Of a DNA stretch of 64,000 nt, positions 46,373-55,186 are shown in pieces. Source of the DNA: Shewanella ulleungensis (GTDB lineage: Bacteria; Pseudomonadota; Gammaproteobacteria; Enterobacterales; Shewanellaceae); contig NZ_BMQW01000011.1 of the NCBI RefSeq assembly GCF_014648315.1, forward strand, positions 62,001-126,000. The letters are read 5' to 3'. Numbering within the stretch: position 1 is the first letter of the stretch; the number at the start of each line of letters is the position of its first letter. The notes below the pieces were generated by a model. The model saw only the letters and a program-made list of their open reading frames with translations. It searched no databases and was not told where the DNA came from. The translations under genes were made by a program, and so were the position numbers.

Positions 46373-47713
46373 ATGCATTCAAGTTCAGATAAACCTTTAT
46401 CATTATTTTCATTAACTTGGCCACTATTTGTTGATTTTGCTCTGCATTTTTTAACCGCAGCAATTAACACGTTTATGATCAGCCATGTGTCATATCAAGG
46501 TGTTGCCGCTTTATCTGTTGGTAATATGGTCTTTGAACTGGCAATTACGTTATTTAGTTTCGTGAGTATTGGTGCGAGTGTGGTGATCACCCAATATTTA
46601 GGTTCGCAAAATAAGTCTGCGGCCAGTGCTGTGGTGTACTCGTCTATTGGGTTCAACTTTTTGGTGGGATTAGTTGCCGCTGTTGGTATTTTAACCGGTT
46701 CAACAATGATGTTGAATTTAATGAATCTACCAGCAGAATTAATGGCAGATGGTGAGCTGTACTTGCAAATTGTCGGCTTGTGCCTTATTCCAGAAGCGAT
46801 GGCAATGTGTTTGGCTGCAGGTATGCGTGCTCATGGATATACTCAACAAGCCATGTGGGTCACGTTGTCAATGAACGTGATTACTTTTGTGGGTAATTTA
46901 TTATTGCTATACGGATGGTTTGGCATACCGCAAATGGGGGTTGCTGGGGTTGCTATTAGTACTGTTGCTGGTCGACTCGTGGGCATGACAATCATGGCGG
47001 TGCTGTTTGTGCGCTACACCGGTATTAAATTACATATTCCAAGCATATTACGGCCAGAAACGAAGATGCTTAAAAAAGTATTCCATATTGGCTTGCCCGC
47101 GGCAGGTGAAAACGTGTCATGGATGCTGCAATTTATGGTGGTGACCTCATTTGTGGGATTAATGGGTGATAAAGCGCTGGCAGCACAGTCATTGTATTTT
47201 CAGATTTGTATGTTCATTTTACTGTTTGGGTTATCTATTGGTATCGGTAACGAAATCATTATTGGCCATATGGTTGGCGCTAAAAAGTTTAAAGCAGCTG
47301 AACATCAGCTGTATCGCGCATTAAAGTTGGGCTTAATTGTTACCACGGTAGTGGCTTTATTTGTGGCTATCTGGGGTCCTAATCTTGTGAGTTTATTTAC
47401 CGATGAAACAGACATCGCTTTGCTCGTTGGCCAATTATTTATACTGACGTTGGTGATGGAACCTGGGCGAACATTTAATCTTATTGTGATTAATGCATTA
47501 AGAGCGAGTGGTGATGCTAAGTTTCCATTCTTTATGGGATTGTTCTCAATGTGGTGTATTGCTGTTCCTGGCGCTTATTTGCTTGGCATTCATTATGAAT
47601 TAGGCTTGTTAGGCATATGGGCCGCATTAGCATTAGATGAGTGGGTGAGAGGACTTGCGATGTTGTGGCGCTGGCGCAGTGGTCGTTGGCAAACGAAAAG
47701 CTTGATAGCTTAA
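46373..47713 (+). CDS. MATE family multidrug/Na+ efflux transporter
   Basis: This 446-residue inner-membrane protein has about twelve membrane segments in two halves. It shows MATE features: LTWPLFVDFALHFLTAAINTFMI at the start and GLPAAGENVSWMLQ opening the second half. It would export cationic compounds using an ion gradient; the substrate is unknown. No regulator is adjacent. The ribosome site is weak. Confidence 0.88.
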   Translation: MHSSSDKPLSLFSLTWPLFVDFALHFLTAAINTFMISHVSYQGVAALSVGNMVFELAITLFSFVSIGASVVITQYLGSQNKSAASAVVYSSIGFNFLVGLVAAVGILTGSTMMLNLMNLPAELMADGELYLQIVGLCLIPEAMAMCLAAGMRAHGYTQQAMWVTLSMNVITFVGNLLLLYGWFGIPQMGVAGVAISTVAGRLVGMTIMAVLFVRYTGIKLHIPSILRPETKMLKKVFHIGLPAAGENVSWMLQFMVVTSFVGLMGDKALAAQSLYFQICMFILLFGLSIGIGNEIIIGHMVGAKKFKAAEHQLYRALKLGLIVTTVVALFVAIWGPNLVSLFTDETDIALLVGQLFILTLVMEPGRTFNLIVINALRASGDAKFPFFMGLFSMWCIAVPGAYLLGIHYELGLLGIWAALALDEWVRGLAMLWRWRSGRWQTKSLIA

Positions 47714-47910
47714 ATGCGTTAAATCGTTTTAGATTTTATTGAGTTGAACCGATAGTCTCGTTTAAGTATTTGGCGTTAATGTAAGAGAGTTAATGTTGAT
47801 TTTGACCACTATTTTTTCAATCCAGTGGTTAAAGTGTTAATATGCGAACAAATTTGGACAAAATAGCCATCCAAACGTTTTAGTAAATCGTAATTAAAGG
47901 ACGAAATGAC

Positions 47911-48651
47911 ATGAAGAAACTGCTACTGACTGCAGCTATTACACTGGCCATGCCATTTGCAGCACATGCTGGAAGTGAGTTTGTTGAAGGCGATGCTACG
48001 CTAGCTGGCGAAGCTGAATTGGGCGCTACGTTAACCACAGGTAACACCGATACCTCTTCATTTAAAGCTCGTTTAGCATTAAAGCAAGAGTTAGGTGATT
48101 GGGAAAACCAATATATAGCCGAAGGTTTATACAAAGAAGATACTGAAGAAGTCACAGCTAAACGATACTTCTTTGGTGTGCAGGGTGACTATCAAATTGA
48201 TGATCTTAGCTACTTGTTCGCTAACACAAACTACGAAGTAGACCCTTTCACCGGTTACGACTTTACCTCTACAACTTCTGCTGGTTATGGTTATCGTTTT
48301 ATCGACACTGATAGAATGTCATTAAAAGCAGAAGCGGGTCCTGGTTATATTTATCAGCAACTTGATGATGAGTTAGCTGTTTCAGAAGGTTATGATAGTG
48401 ATGACAGTGTGGTTGTTCACGCCGTGGTTGACTTTCAAACTAAGCTTGGCGAATCGTCTAAGTTTCAACAGAAGTTTGTTGCCGACTGGGGTGAAAAATT
48501 AGATGCACGTTCTGAAACATCACTAACGGCAAACATCGTGGGTGCATTAGCGATGAAATTTGCAGTGATTGTACGTTACAACAGTGACCCACTTGATGGC
48601 AAAGAAAGCACTGATACTGAAACCAACATGACATTGCTTTACGCATTTTAA
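47911..48651 (+). CDS. DUF481 outer-membrane beta-barrel protein
   Basis: The 246-residue protein has a signal peptide (MKKLLLTAAITLAMPFAAHA). The rest is alternating strands typical of DUF481 (YdiY-like) barrels: LGATLTTGNTDTSSFKARL near the start and a terminal MTLLYAF with final Phe, the outer-membrane insertion signal. Family members are sometimes induced by salt or acid. AAGGACG lies before the ATG. It is followed by its own terminator, then the ToxR-like gene. Confidence 0.88.
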   Translation: MKKLLLTAAITLAMPFAAHAGSEFVEGDATLAGEAELGATLTTGNTDTSSFKARLALKQELGDWENQYIAEGLYKEDTEEVTAKRYFFGVQGDYQIDDLSYLFANTNYEVDPFTGYDFTSTTSAGYGYRFIDTDRMSLKAEAGPGYIYQQLDDELAVSEGYDSDDSVVVHAVVDFQTKLGESSKFQQKFVADWGEKLDARSETSLTANIVGALAMKFAVIVRYNSDPLDGKESTDTETNMTLLYAF

Positions 48652-48670
48652 TTCAATGTGATAACGTTTA

Positions 48671-48697
48671 AAAAGCTGGCTTAGCCAGCTTTTTTTA
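48671..48697 (+). terminator. Intrinsic terminator after the DUF481 gene
   Basis: AAAAGCTGGC pairs with GCCAGCTTTT around TTA, then a T run. Confidence 0.93.
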
Positions 48698-48900
48698 TAC
48701 CTGCTTTATATCAAAATACCCATCGCATTAGTGTTCGCTACATTTGCAATTACGCAATGATATCTGGCTCAAAAAACAACCATATTCGAGCCTAGGTTCA
48801 CGGAACCGTAATTTTATCTGATGATTTAAGCCCATTTACCCATAAGGCCATTAGTTTAAGAGTATACTTTTTTTATCAGTAGCGACGCTGAGAAAGGACG

Positions 48901-49647
48901 ATGCAAATAGGATGTTGTTGGTTTGATAATGAGCGACGTTTGTTAGTTGATCAAACAAAGTCGACTCAGTGGCAATTAAACGATAATGAGTTTTGGGTAT
49001 TAGCTCAATTAGTTCAGCATCGGGGTCAAGTTGTGCCTTTGAGTATGCTCGAGGCTGTGGTGATTTCAGGTGAAATTGCCCATCAACTCAACCACACTGA
49101 ATTAGTCAATATTATCTACCATATCAGCGATTACCTGTGTAATAGCCACAATGATTTAATCGAATATATCCCAGAGCAAGGGGTGATTTTATATCCCATG
49201 ACTCAAGTTAAACACCCCAGAATTTTCGATTTACCAAATCGCTTGTTATCGTTGGGTCAATATGGCGTCATTATTGGGGCTTTGTTAGCGTTACTGTTTT
49301 TTCTCTGGTCACATATTACTCCCCCCTTGCTTGCCAAAGCCGATGTTCTACGACAGGTTATAACCCCCACTGGCAAAGTGATTCAACTGTCGATATTTGA
49401 TGGAAAACATCCGCAAGATGCTCTTTTACACGCTGAATGTTTATCTACACAATTGCGCTTATGTCATGATGTGCGCTGGGATTCGATTAGTGCGGCAATT
49501 TCAACTGATCGTCACTACGTGAGCTTTATGCTATCTCAATCTAATGAGCCGATGTGGCGCTTTAAAAATGTGAAAGTTAGGGTAGATAATATGCACTTGC
49601 CATTTATTACTGAGCAGTGGCTACATAAGGTGCATATTTGTGGTTAA
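48901..49647 (+). CDS. ToxR-like transmembrane winged-helix regulator
   Basis: The 248-residue protein has an N-terminal OmpR/ToxR-type winged-helix region (about 15-100: LNDNEFWVLAQLVQHRGQVVPLSMLEAV, then ELVNIIYHISDYL). One membrane helix (about 119-137) and a periplasmic domain of about 110 residues with three cysteines follow. This is the ToxR/CadC layout, where DNA binding is controlled across the membrane. The recognition helix is divergent and I cannot name the family. AAAGGA precedes the ATG. It overlaps the next gene by 8 bases. Confidence 0.72.
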   Translation: MQIGCCWFDNERRLLVDQTKSTQWQLNDNEFWVLAQLVQHRGQVVPLSMLEAVVISGEIAHQLNHTELVNIIYHISDYLCNSHNDLIEYIPEQGVILYPMTQVKHPRIFDLPNRLLSLGQYGVIIGALLALLFFLWSHITPPLLAKADVLRQVITPTGKVIQLSIFDGKHPQDALLHAECLSTQLRLCHDVRWDSISAAISTDRHYVSFMLSQSNEPMWRFKNVKVRVDNMHLPFITEQWLHKVHICG

Positions 49648-50233
49648 GCTATCATTGCGCATGCGCCGATGGCGCAGAAAAACTCGCCGTTTTGTGCAAT
49701 CAAAACGCGGTAAGCTAACATTGATATTCAGTCTTTTGTTACTCGTATTTGGCGGCGCCAGTGCACTTGAGAAATGGGTAACCCCACATCATCTATGGCG
49801 TTTTACATGCTACGCAGATGGATATTTATCTAATGCAGATCCGCTTAAACAAGATGCAATGCCTAGTGATTTAATGCTGCTCTTTGAAATTGAACATCAA
49901 CAAGCCTCATTACATTATCAACTCGCGACTGACGCGGCGATAGCCGAGTTTGCCGTATTACAAGGTGAGGTGGTTAATGTTGATTTAGGTTCGCTGACTT
50001 ACCAATTGGCACTACAGATAAAAGTACGGCAATGGCAAGGCGACAGTCTCTTGCAGCCATATCTTTTAAATGAGCTTTCATTAACAAAAGATAGATTACA
50101 GCTGTTTGATGCTTTTCCACTTAAGGTGCAAATACTCGATATTGATAATAATCATTCACGCGCCACTGTGAAGTTTATTCCAAGCAATAGTTTATGGTCT
50201 TGTCAGACTATGTCTGCAGATCCGCATCAGTAA
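49640..50233 (+). CDS. Small single-pass membrane protein coupled to the ToxR-like regulator
   Basis: This 197-residue protein has a very basic N-terminus (RMRRWRRKTRRF), one membrane helix (about 26-43) and a periplasmic beta-rich domain with two cysteines (FTCYAD and WSCQTM). The start is a GTG that overlaps the ToxR-like gene, so the two are translated together. The topology and position recall ToxS beside ToxR, but I see no sequence match to ToxS. Function unknown. Confidence 0.65.
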   Translation: MVKLSLRMRRWRRKTRRFVQSKRGKLTLIFSLLLLVFGGASALEKWVTPHHLWRFTCYADGYLSNADPLKQDAMPSDLMLLFEIEHQQASLHYQLATDAAIAEFAVLQGEVVNVDLGSLTYQLALQIKVRQWQGDSLLQPYLLNELSLTKDRLQLFDAFPLKVQILDIDNNHSRATVKFIPSNSLWSCQTMSADPHQ

Positions 50234-50306
50234 CATTGAATAAATTGCCTTTTAGGTTACTATCCATTACATAGAGAATAATTTTAACGGTAAGTAATCA
50301 AAAACT

Positions 50307-51758
50307 GTGGCAAAAGTTAAAGTAAAACAAGAAGAAGCATTATCAATTAAATTTAGTCATCAAATGGCACCAGGGGATCAACGTACATTTGATTTGTACT
50401 TCTATTTGCCTACTGAGATGGGTATTGGCTCGCACACACTTGATGAAGAAGAATACTATCACAGTGGTATTCTTGGACGTCGTTCTTATTATTCTAAAGG
50501 ATTACACCTGCCGCTGGTTCAATCACGTTTTATCAGTTTAAATAAGCGCACTCTCGAGGAGTTTCGTTTATACCTTAATCTATTTGCTTATCAATTCGCG
50601 GTAGCCATTGAGACCGACGGCAAAGAACTGCGCCAAAAAAGTGATGCCAGTGAGTTTTATTTGGCACTAGATGAACTGTGCGATGTCGTAATCCAACTAC
50701 TCAAAAAGTTTCGCCGTAATGAACCTAGCGATCCAAAATGGAAATCGTATTTTGAACATGCCGATAATTATCTTTCCTGGTTTTGTGAGCAGCAGTTACT
50801 GAAAACGTTAGCGTATTCGCCGCGCAGCTCAGATTTTAGCGAAGTGAAAGAGAAGGTGCTGAATTTATGCCGCAGTGAGAATCATTACCGTGAAATGGTG
50901 TGCAAATACAATTCGATGCAAACTCAATTAGATGCTAATCGGATTTCGAATAAGATGCTGCTGTTGCGCCGCTTGATCCAGCAAGGCGTTGTATTAAAAG
51001 AAGAGCTAAAACCGCTGGGAGTGGGACTTAAAAAGTTTGTAACAGGTCTTGCAACCGGTTTAGTGATGCTGGTCGTTTCGGCGTTAATTATTAAAGCTCA
51101 AGGCTTTTTTAATGGTTTAACGTTAACATTATTACTTACGCTTGCGGTTATTTATGGTTTCAGGGAAATTTTTAAAGAAGATTTTCGTAATGCAATGTGG
51201 CGATTTATACAGCGAGGGCGTCCGCGTTGGAGCCGTATTTTACGTGATACTACGACTCAGGCGATTGTTGCTAAGCAGTTAGTCTGGCTTGAATTTATGC
51301 GTTCGCAAGACATCCCAGACACAGTGTCTGAAATTATGAAACAACGTCATAGCCAAAACAAAGTCGACTCTACGGTTTTGCATTATCGTATTGCCACGAA
51401 AGTGGCCAATAAACCGTTTGAGGCGGGGTATTCACAAATTCAAGAGCAAGTTAACTTTAGCTTAGTGCCATTTGCGCGTCATTTAGAGCGCGGTAAAGCC
51501 AAAATTTATAAAGAGTCTGACGGTAATATAAGTAATGAATCCGTTGAACGTCGTTACCAGGTTAACCTGGTTGCAGTGTTACGAGATGGCAAACAACAAC
51601 CTGAATATGCGCGCTTTAAAGTTACAATGAATCGTTCCAGTATTGTTGAAATTACCGAAAGTAAATTGCCCGATAACATTCAGCCTTTTACGCTGGAGTC
51701 AGAAAGCAGCTTAAATGAAGACACCCAAGTAGTGGACCATCATCAAGTCGAGCCTTAA
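50307..51758 (+). CDS. Membrane protein of unknown function (483 residues)
   Basis: I do not recognise this protein. It has a cytosolic N-terminal part (1-245) with helical segments, a pair of membrane helices with a short turn (about 246-285) and a long C-terminal part (290-483) ending in an acidic tail. Both large parts probably face the cytosol. The start is GTG with a weak ribosome site. It follows the ToxR-like pair by 73 bases and may be in the same transcript. Confidence 0.65.
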   Translation: MAKVKVKQEEALSIKFSHQMAPGDQRTFDLYFYLPTEMGIGSHTLDEEEYYHSGILGRRSYYSKGLHLPLVQSRFISLNKRTLEEFRLYLNLFAYQFAVAIETDGKELRQKSDASEFYLALDELCDVVIQLLKKFRRNEPSDPKWKSYFEHADNYLSWFCEQQLLKTLAYSPRSSDFSEVKEKVLNLCRSENHYREMVCKYNSMQTQLDANRISNKMLLLRRLIQQGVVLKEELKPLGVGLKKFVTGLATGLVMLVVSALIIKAQGFFNGLTLTLLLTLAVIYGFREIFKEDFRNAMWRFIQRGRPRWSRILRDTTTQAIVAKQLVWLEFMRSQDIPDTVSEIMKQRHSQNKVDSTVLHYRIATKVANKPFEAGYSQIQEQVNFSLVPFARHLERGKAKIYKESDGNISNESVERRYQVNLVAVLRDGKQQPEYARFKVTMNRSSIVEITESKLPDNIQPFTLESESSLNEDTQVVDHHQVEP

Positions 51759-51841
51759 CCAAGAATAGCCCTGATCTAAGCGCAACTTGAGTCAGGGTTC
51801 AATTTATAGTGAATTGAGGTTATCGTTAATTGAGCTTACCG

Positions 51842-54091
51842 CTAGTTAAGATGGTCAGTATGGGCTGGGCGTGTAAATGCTTGGCAAATATTTTGGTCAA
51901 CCGACTGCTTAGCTCGCTTAAGTGCAATTTCAGCATTTGCTAAATATTGATCTAATGTTTGCGGTGACACGTAGCCTGCAATCCCCATGTTGATACCTTC
52001 ACAAAGGTTATTTTCAGTTAAACATTGCATGACACTAAGTGCATACTGGTATGCGCTAGTGGCATCAGTATCTGGCAGTAGAATCACTAATTTGCCAAGT
52101 TGCCATTGTGATATTTGATAGTTTAATGGCAGTTCAATTAAGAGTTGTAACTCAATGTCTTTTTGGCGTTTTTCTAATTGGCTCATGTTGCCCATATGGC
52201 TGAAAACACCTTCTGGGTTTATATCCATCACCATTAAGCTCGATTGCACTTTAGTTTGCTCGCTGAGGTTATTAAAGTGGTTTTCAAGTTCATTTAATCG
52301 CAGCACTATCGCGCTACGATGGCCAAATACGTTACTGCTGTTATTGACCGCAACCGTTGGCAACGTTTCTTCGAAAGTACAAATCAGGTACTCAATATCA
52401 CCGTCGTATGCTAACTGGCCGGCTAAAGTCGTTTTTAGGCATTGACTGTAGCGACTTTTAGTAAAAGGCATTATCTGAGCGGTCCATTCGCCTTGTAAAC
52501 TTATTTGCGCGCAAATATTTTGCCATTGATTATGCAGTTCATTGCCAAGTAACTCAGTGATGGCAATATTTGTTTCCCCATTTAAAGACATTAAGTGATC
52601 AAACTTGCTGTTGCATTTTATCAGTTTGCCATTGGCATCGGTTAACGCAGTTGCAACCGCACTATCACTGAGTAATTGATATAAGTAAGCTTGGCGCTGG
52701 CTGTCGTAAAGAATGGTGATGTCGTCAAAGGTCACCAGCCAATAATGCTCTTTGCTGTGTGGGCATATTTCACTGCGTATATGGGTTTGCAAGGTACTAC
52801 TATTGGTATTTTGTATGCTGATTTCGCCACGCCATTGTTGGTGATGTGCTAAGGCTTCTTTAATTTGCTTAAAGCGTTCGTCATCGAGGTTTAATACTCG
52901 CTGAAAGCTGCGATCGATTAGGGTCTCAACCGGCGAGCCAAGCGCTTTTGATGCTTTAGGGTTGGCACTGCCTATACGGCCATTATCATTAATAATCAGG
53001 CAACTTATTTCGCTGTTAAATAATCCATGGCTGAGTTGCAAACTGTTGTGCTTAGCGCGTCGTTCAAGCACGAATAAGTGACGCAATACAATCAATGCAG
53101 ATGCCAGTAACGCAATGAGTATCCCTGCAATCAGAATCACCATTCGCCACTCAAGATACCGTGCTGCAATATCATCGTGACGAATATAAGACAGTAAGAA
53201 ATACTCTCTTTTGGTTTCATATTGGCTGGTCAGTTCCACCTTTAAATAAACAAAAGTCGCATTTGTACTATAAAACTGGCCAAAGTTATTCATTGCCATG
53301 TCTTTCCATAAGTCAGGGTAAGTTTGTTTTAAACTCGAGCCTAAATTATCGGGCATATTTGTGAGTGGCTCAGGTTGGTTAGCGCCAGCGTATAAAAAGC
53401 CCTGAGTATCGAGCAATAATAATGGTGAATTATGATTAAAAAAGGCCGGTTTGATTGACTCGAGTAACTTGGTGATTGAGTTGTAGGTCACTAAATAGCC
53501 TTTAATACTTTGATCGGGGTTTTCTATCCATGATAGTTGATAAAAGTAAGGTTCAAGTATGCCGTCAATCGGGGTGAAAGACATGGGCGATGTATAAATG
53601 TCACTTCCACCCATATTACGTGCAGATCCCAGTAATGCAGCAGGGATTTGCATGTTGTCGAAGCTATCTGTGGTTGAGAAGCGTAATTTACCTTCGGGAG
53701 AAAACAAGGCTAGTCCCAATAACTCTGGAATATTTTGTGTCAGAGAATCCCAACTTTCTGTGACTTTTTGCTGCTGTTTTTTTGATGGGTTTTGTAAGTA
53801 TTGGCGCAGTAATTCTGCTTTAGCAAATGTTTGGGTTCTGAACTGCAAAAATGCAGCTTTGTCTGATGCCAGTGACGCGACAGTTTGTAGCTCGCTGTAT
53901 CGTTGATCTGCCCAATCTTCTTGCAAGCGACGCTCGCCAAGATTAACGACCATATGGGTGGCAATAAACACTGCAATTAATAGTATAAGCAATTGGCTTA
54001 ACAGAGACAAAATATGCTGTTGAGACCAACGTGCTGCTTGTGATGAAATTAATAACGAGTTAGGAGAACTCACTGCTGTACGTTTAAACAT
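51842..54091 (-). CDS. Membrane PAS sensor with degenerate GGDEF domain
   Basis: The 749-residue protein has a membrane helix (about 30-51), a periplasmic Cache-like sensor (52-315) and a second helix (318-340). Two PAS-like domains (about 352-460 and 470-580) and a C-terminal GGDEF-type fold (about 588-735) follow. In that fold the active-site GGDEF is replaced by QLGKL (664-668), though the flanking VILLPDTD and NAEIALKRAK segments are kept. It is therefore not expected to make cyclic di-GMP and may act as a binding or signalling partner. No output gene is adjacent. Confidence 0.75.
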   Translation of the reverse strand: MFKRTAVSSPNSLLISSQAARWSQQHILSLLSQLLILLIAVFIATHMVVNLGERRLQEDWADQRYSELQTVASLASDKAAFLQFRTQTFAKAELLRQYLQNPSKKQQQKVTESWDSLTQNIPELLGLALFSPEGKLRFSTTDSFDNMQIPAALLGSARNMGGSDIYTSPMSFTPIDGILEPYFYQLSWIENPDQSIKGYLVTYNSITKLLESIKPAFFNHNSPLLLLDTQGFLYAGANQPEPLTNMPDNLGSSLKQTYPDLWKDMAMNNFGQFYSTNATFVYLKVELTSQYETKREYFLLSYIRHDDIAARYLEWRMVILIAGILIALLASALIVLRHLFVLERRAKHNSLQLSHGLFNSEISCLIINDNGRIGSANPKASKALGSPVETLIDRSFQRVLNLDDERFKQIKEALAHHQQWRGEISIQNTNSSTLQTHIRSEICPHSKEHYWLVTFDDITILYDSQRQAYLYQLLSDSAVATALTDANGKLIKCNSKFDHLMSLNGETNIAITELLGNELHNQWQNICAQISLQGEWTAQIMPFTKSRYSQCLKTTLAGQLAYDGDIEYLICTFEETLPTVAVNNSSNVFGHRSAIVLRLNELENHFNNLSEQTKVQSSLMVMDINPEGVFSHMGNMSQLEKRQKDIELQLLIELPLNYQISQWQLGKLVILLPDTDATSAYQYALSVMQCLTENNLCEGINMGIAGYVSPQTLDQYLANAEIALKRAKQSVDQNICQAFTRPAHTDHLN

Positions 54092-54330
54092 TGCGCCACT
54101 TTTTTAGCATTTGCTGAACGGCAATACTAGCATGAAGCTCACGCAGGCAAAACGCTTAGATGTCGATAATTATTTATCCCTGAGTTCTGGTTATCTAACC
54201 CGTCTCAGGGATAAGGTATAGGCTTATACTATTAAAATCAGCATGTTAAATCATCTAATTTTCAAACTTCATTTGGTATGCTAATAAGATAAACTGATAT
54301 GTCAATCGCTAGCCTATTGTTAGTCGGTTC
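54092..54330. other. Structured intergenic region, possible + strand small RNA
   Basis: Between two leftward genes. TTATCCCTGAG (54174-54184) pairs perfectly with CTCAGGGATAA (54204-54214), enclosing a smaller GGTT/AACC stem. Downstream at 54331 is a + strand terminator with no + strand gene before it. A 29-codon + frame (54132-54221) has no ribosome site. Confidence 0.4.
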
Positions 54331-54372
54331 AACGCAATTAACAGGATAAAGGACTGTTAATTGCGTTTATTT
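54331..54372 (+). terminator. + strand terminator-like hairpin without an upstream + gene
   Basis: AACGCAATTAACAG pairs perfectly over 14 bases with CTGTTAATTGCGTT around a nine-base loop, then TATTTTT. Both flanking genes run leftward, so a + strand transcript ending here is unexplained. It also lies just beyond the stop of the radical SAM gene and could stabilise that message. Confidence 0.6.
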
Positions 54373-54387
54373 TTCAATCTCAGTTAG

Positions 54388-54996
54388 TTAGCCAATTTTA
54401 TCTAACTCTCGTTGTTTAAATATAGCTCCATTTTGTTCAGCAATCGCTCGGCAACGTGCTATGTCAACATTCGCTAGGCCGTTAATTGCACTCACTTGAA
54501 CTTCAGGAATAAACTGAGGAGCTTGTTGAATAAACTCAAGAAGTGCTTCATAAGAATGAGCAAGTTTAGGGCGACAATGTTGTTCATAACTTTGCGGGGT
54601 ATCGGCATTGAGTGAAATTGATAAACTATCAATGCATTGGCTTAGCTCAGGCAAAATATTACGTCGATGAAAGTGATTACCCAATCCATCAGTGTTTAAT
54701 CTCACTCGACCGCCTAGTGCCTTAATAGCATGAGCAACTTGCAATAAACACTCTAAGTTAAGCGTTGGTTCACCAAAACCGCAAAATACATATTCATCAA
54801 CCTTATTTACATCCCCAAGCAACGGTATAATATCGTCGGCAGTAATTCGTTTACTTAATGACAAATCATACTCATGCACTTGTTTTGAGCCATTGTGCTT
54901 AGGGCAAAACTGGCATCTTAAAGTACATCTGGCGGTGATATTAAGATAACGGTGGTTGCCGATATCATAAACTAAGGTGGGTGCAGTGGCGGTCAT
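54388..54996 (-). CDS. TatD-linked-type radical SAM protein
   Basis: The protein (202 residues) has the radical SAM cluster motif CTLRCQFC near the N-terminus, the glycine motif CGFGEPTL and RVRLNTDGLGN. The short length and the start TLVYDIGNHRYLNIT fit the group often encoded beside TatD nucleases, although no tatD lies next to it here. The reaction is unknown. None of the three possible ATG starts (55026, 55005, 54996) has a ribosome site; I chose the last. Confidence 0.78.
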   Translation of the reverse strand: MTATAPTLVYDIGNHRYLNITARCTLRCQFCPKHNGSKQVHEYDLSLSKRITADDIIPLLGDVNKVDEYVFCGFGEPTLNLECLLQVAHAIKALGGRVRLNTDGLGNHFHRRNILPELSQCIDSLSISLNADTPQSYEQHCRPKLAHSYEALLEFIQQAPQFIPEVQVSAINGLANVDIARCRAIAEQNGAIFKQRELDKIG

Positions 54997-55103
54997 AATA
55001 GTTAACATTAAAAAATAACATAGCACTATTGTAGCTAACTATATTCCGGTGCTTTGTTGCTTAGCTCGCACTTATGGCAATACTTACGATAAAATATTGA
55101 TAT

Positions 55104-55139
55104 AAAAAGAGCGAATGTTGGCGCATTCGCTCTTTTTTG
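55104..55139 (-). terminator. Intrinsic terminator after the RND efflux genes
   Basis: AAAAAGAGCGAATG pairs with CATTCGCTCTTTTT around six bases, with A and T runs on either side. Confidence 0.92.
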
Positions 55140-55186
55140 TTGCCTGAGTTTATCACGGGCTTTATTGATATAACTGATTACGGTAT

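Noticed and set aside
54132-54221. 29-codon + strand frame before the orphan terminator
   Set aside because: The length is too short to judge and no ribosome site precedes it; kept only as part of the small RNA idea.
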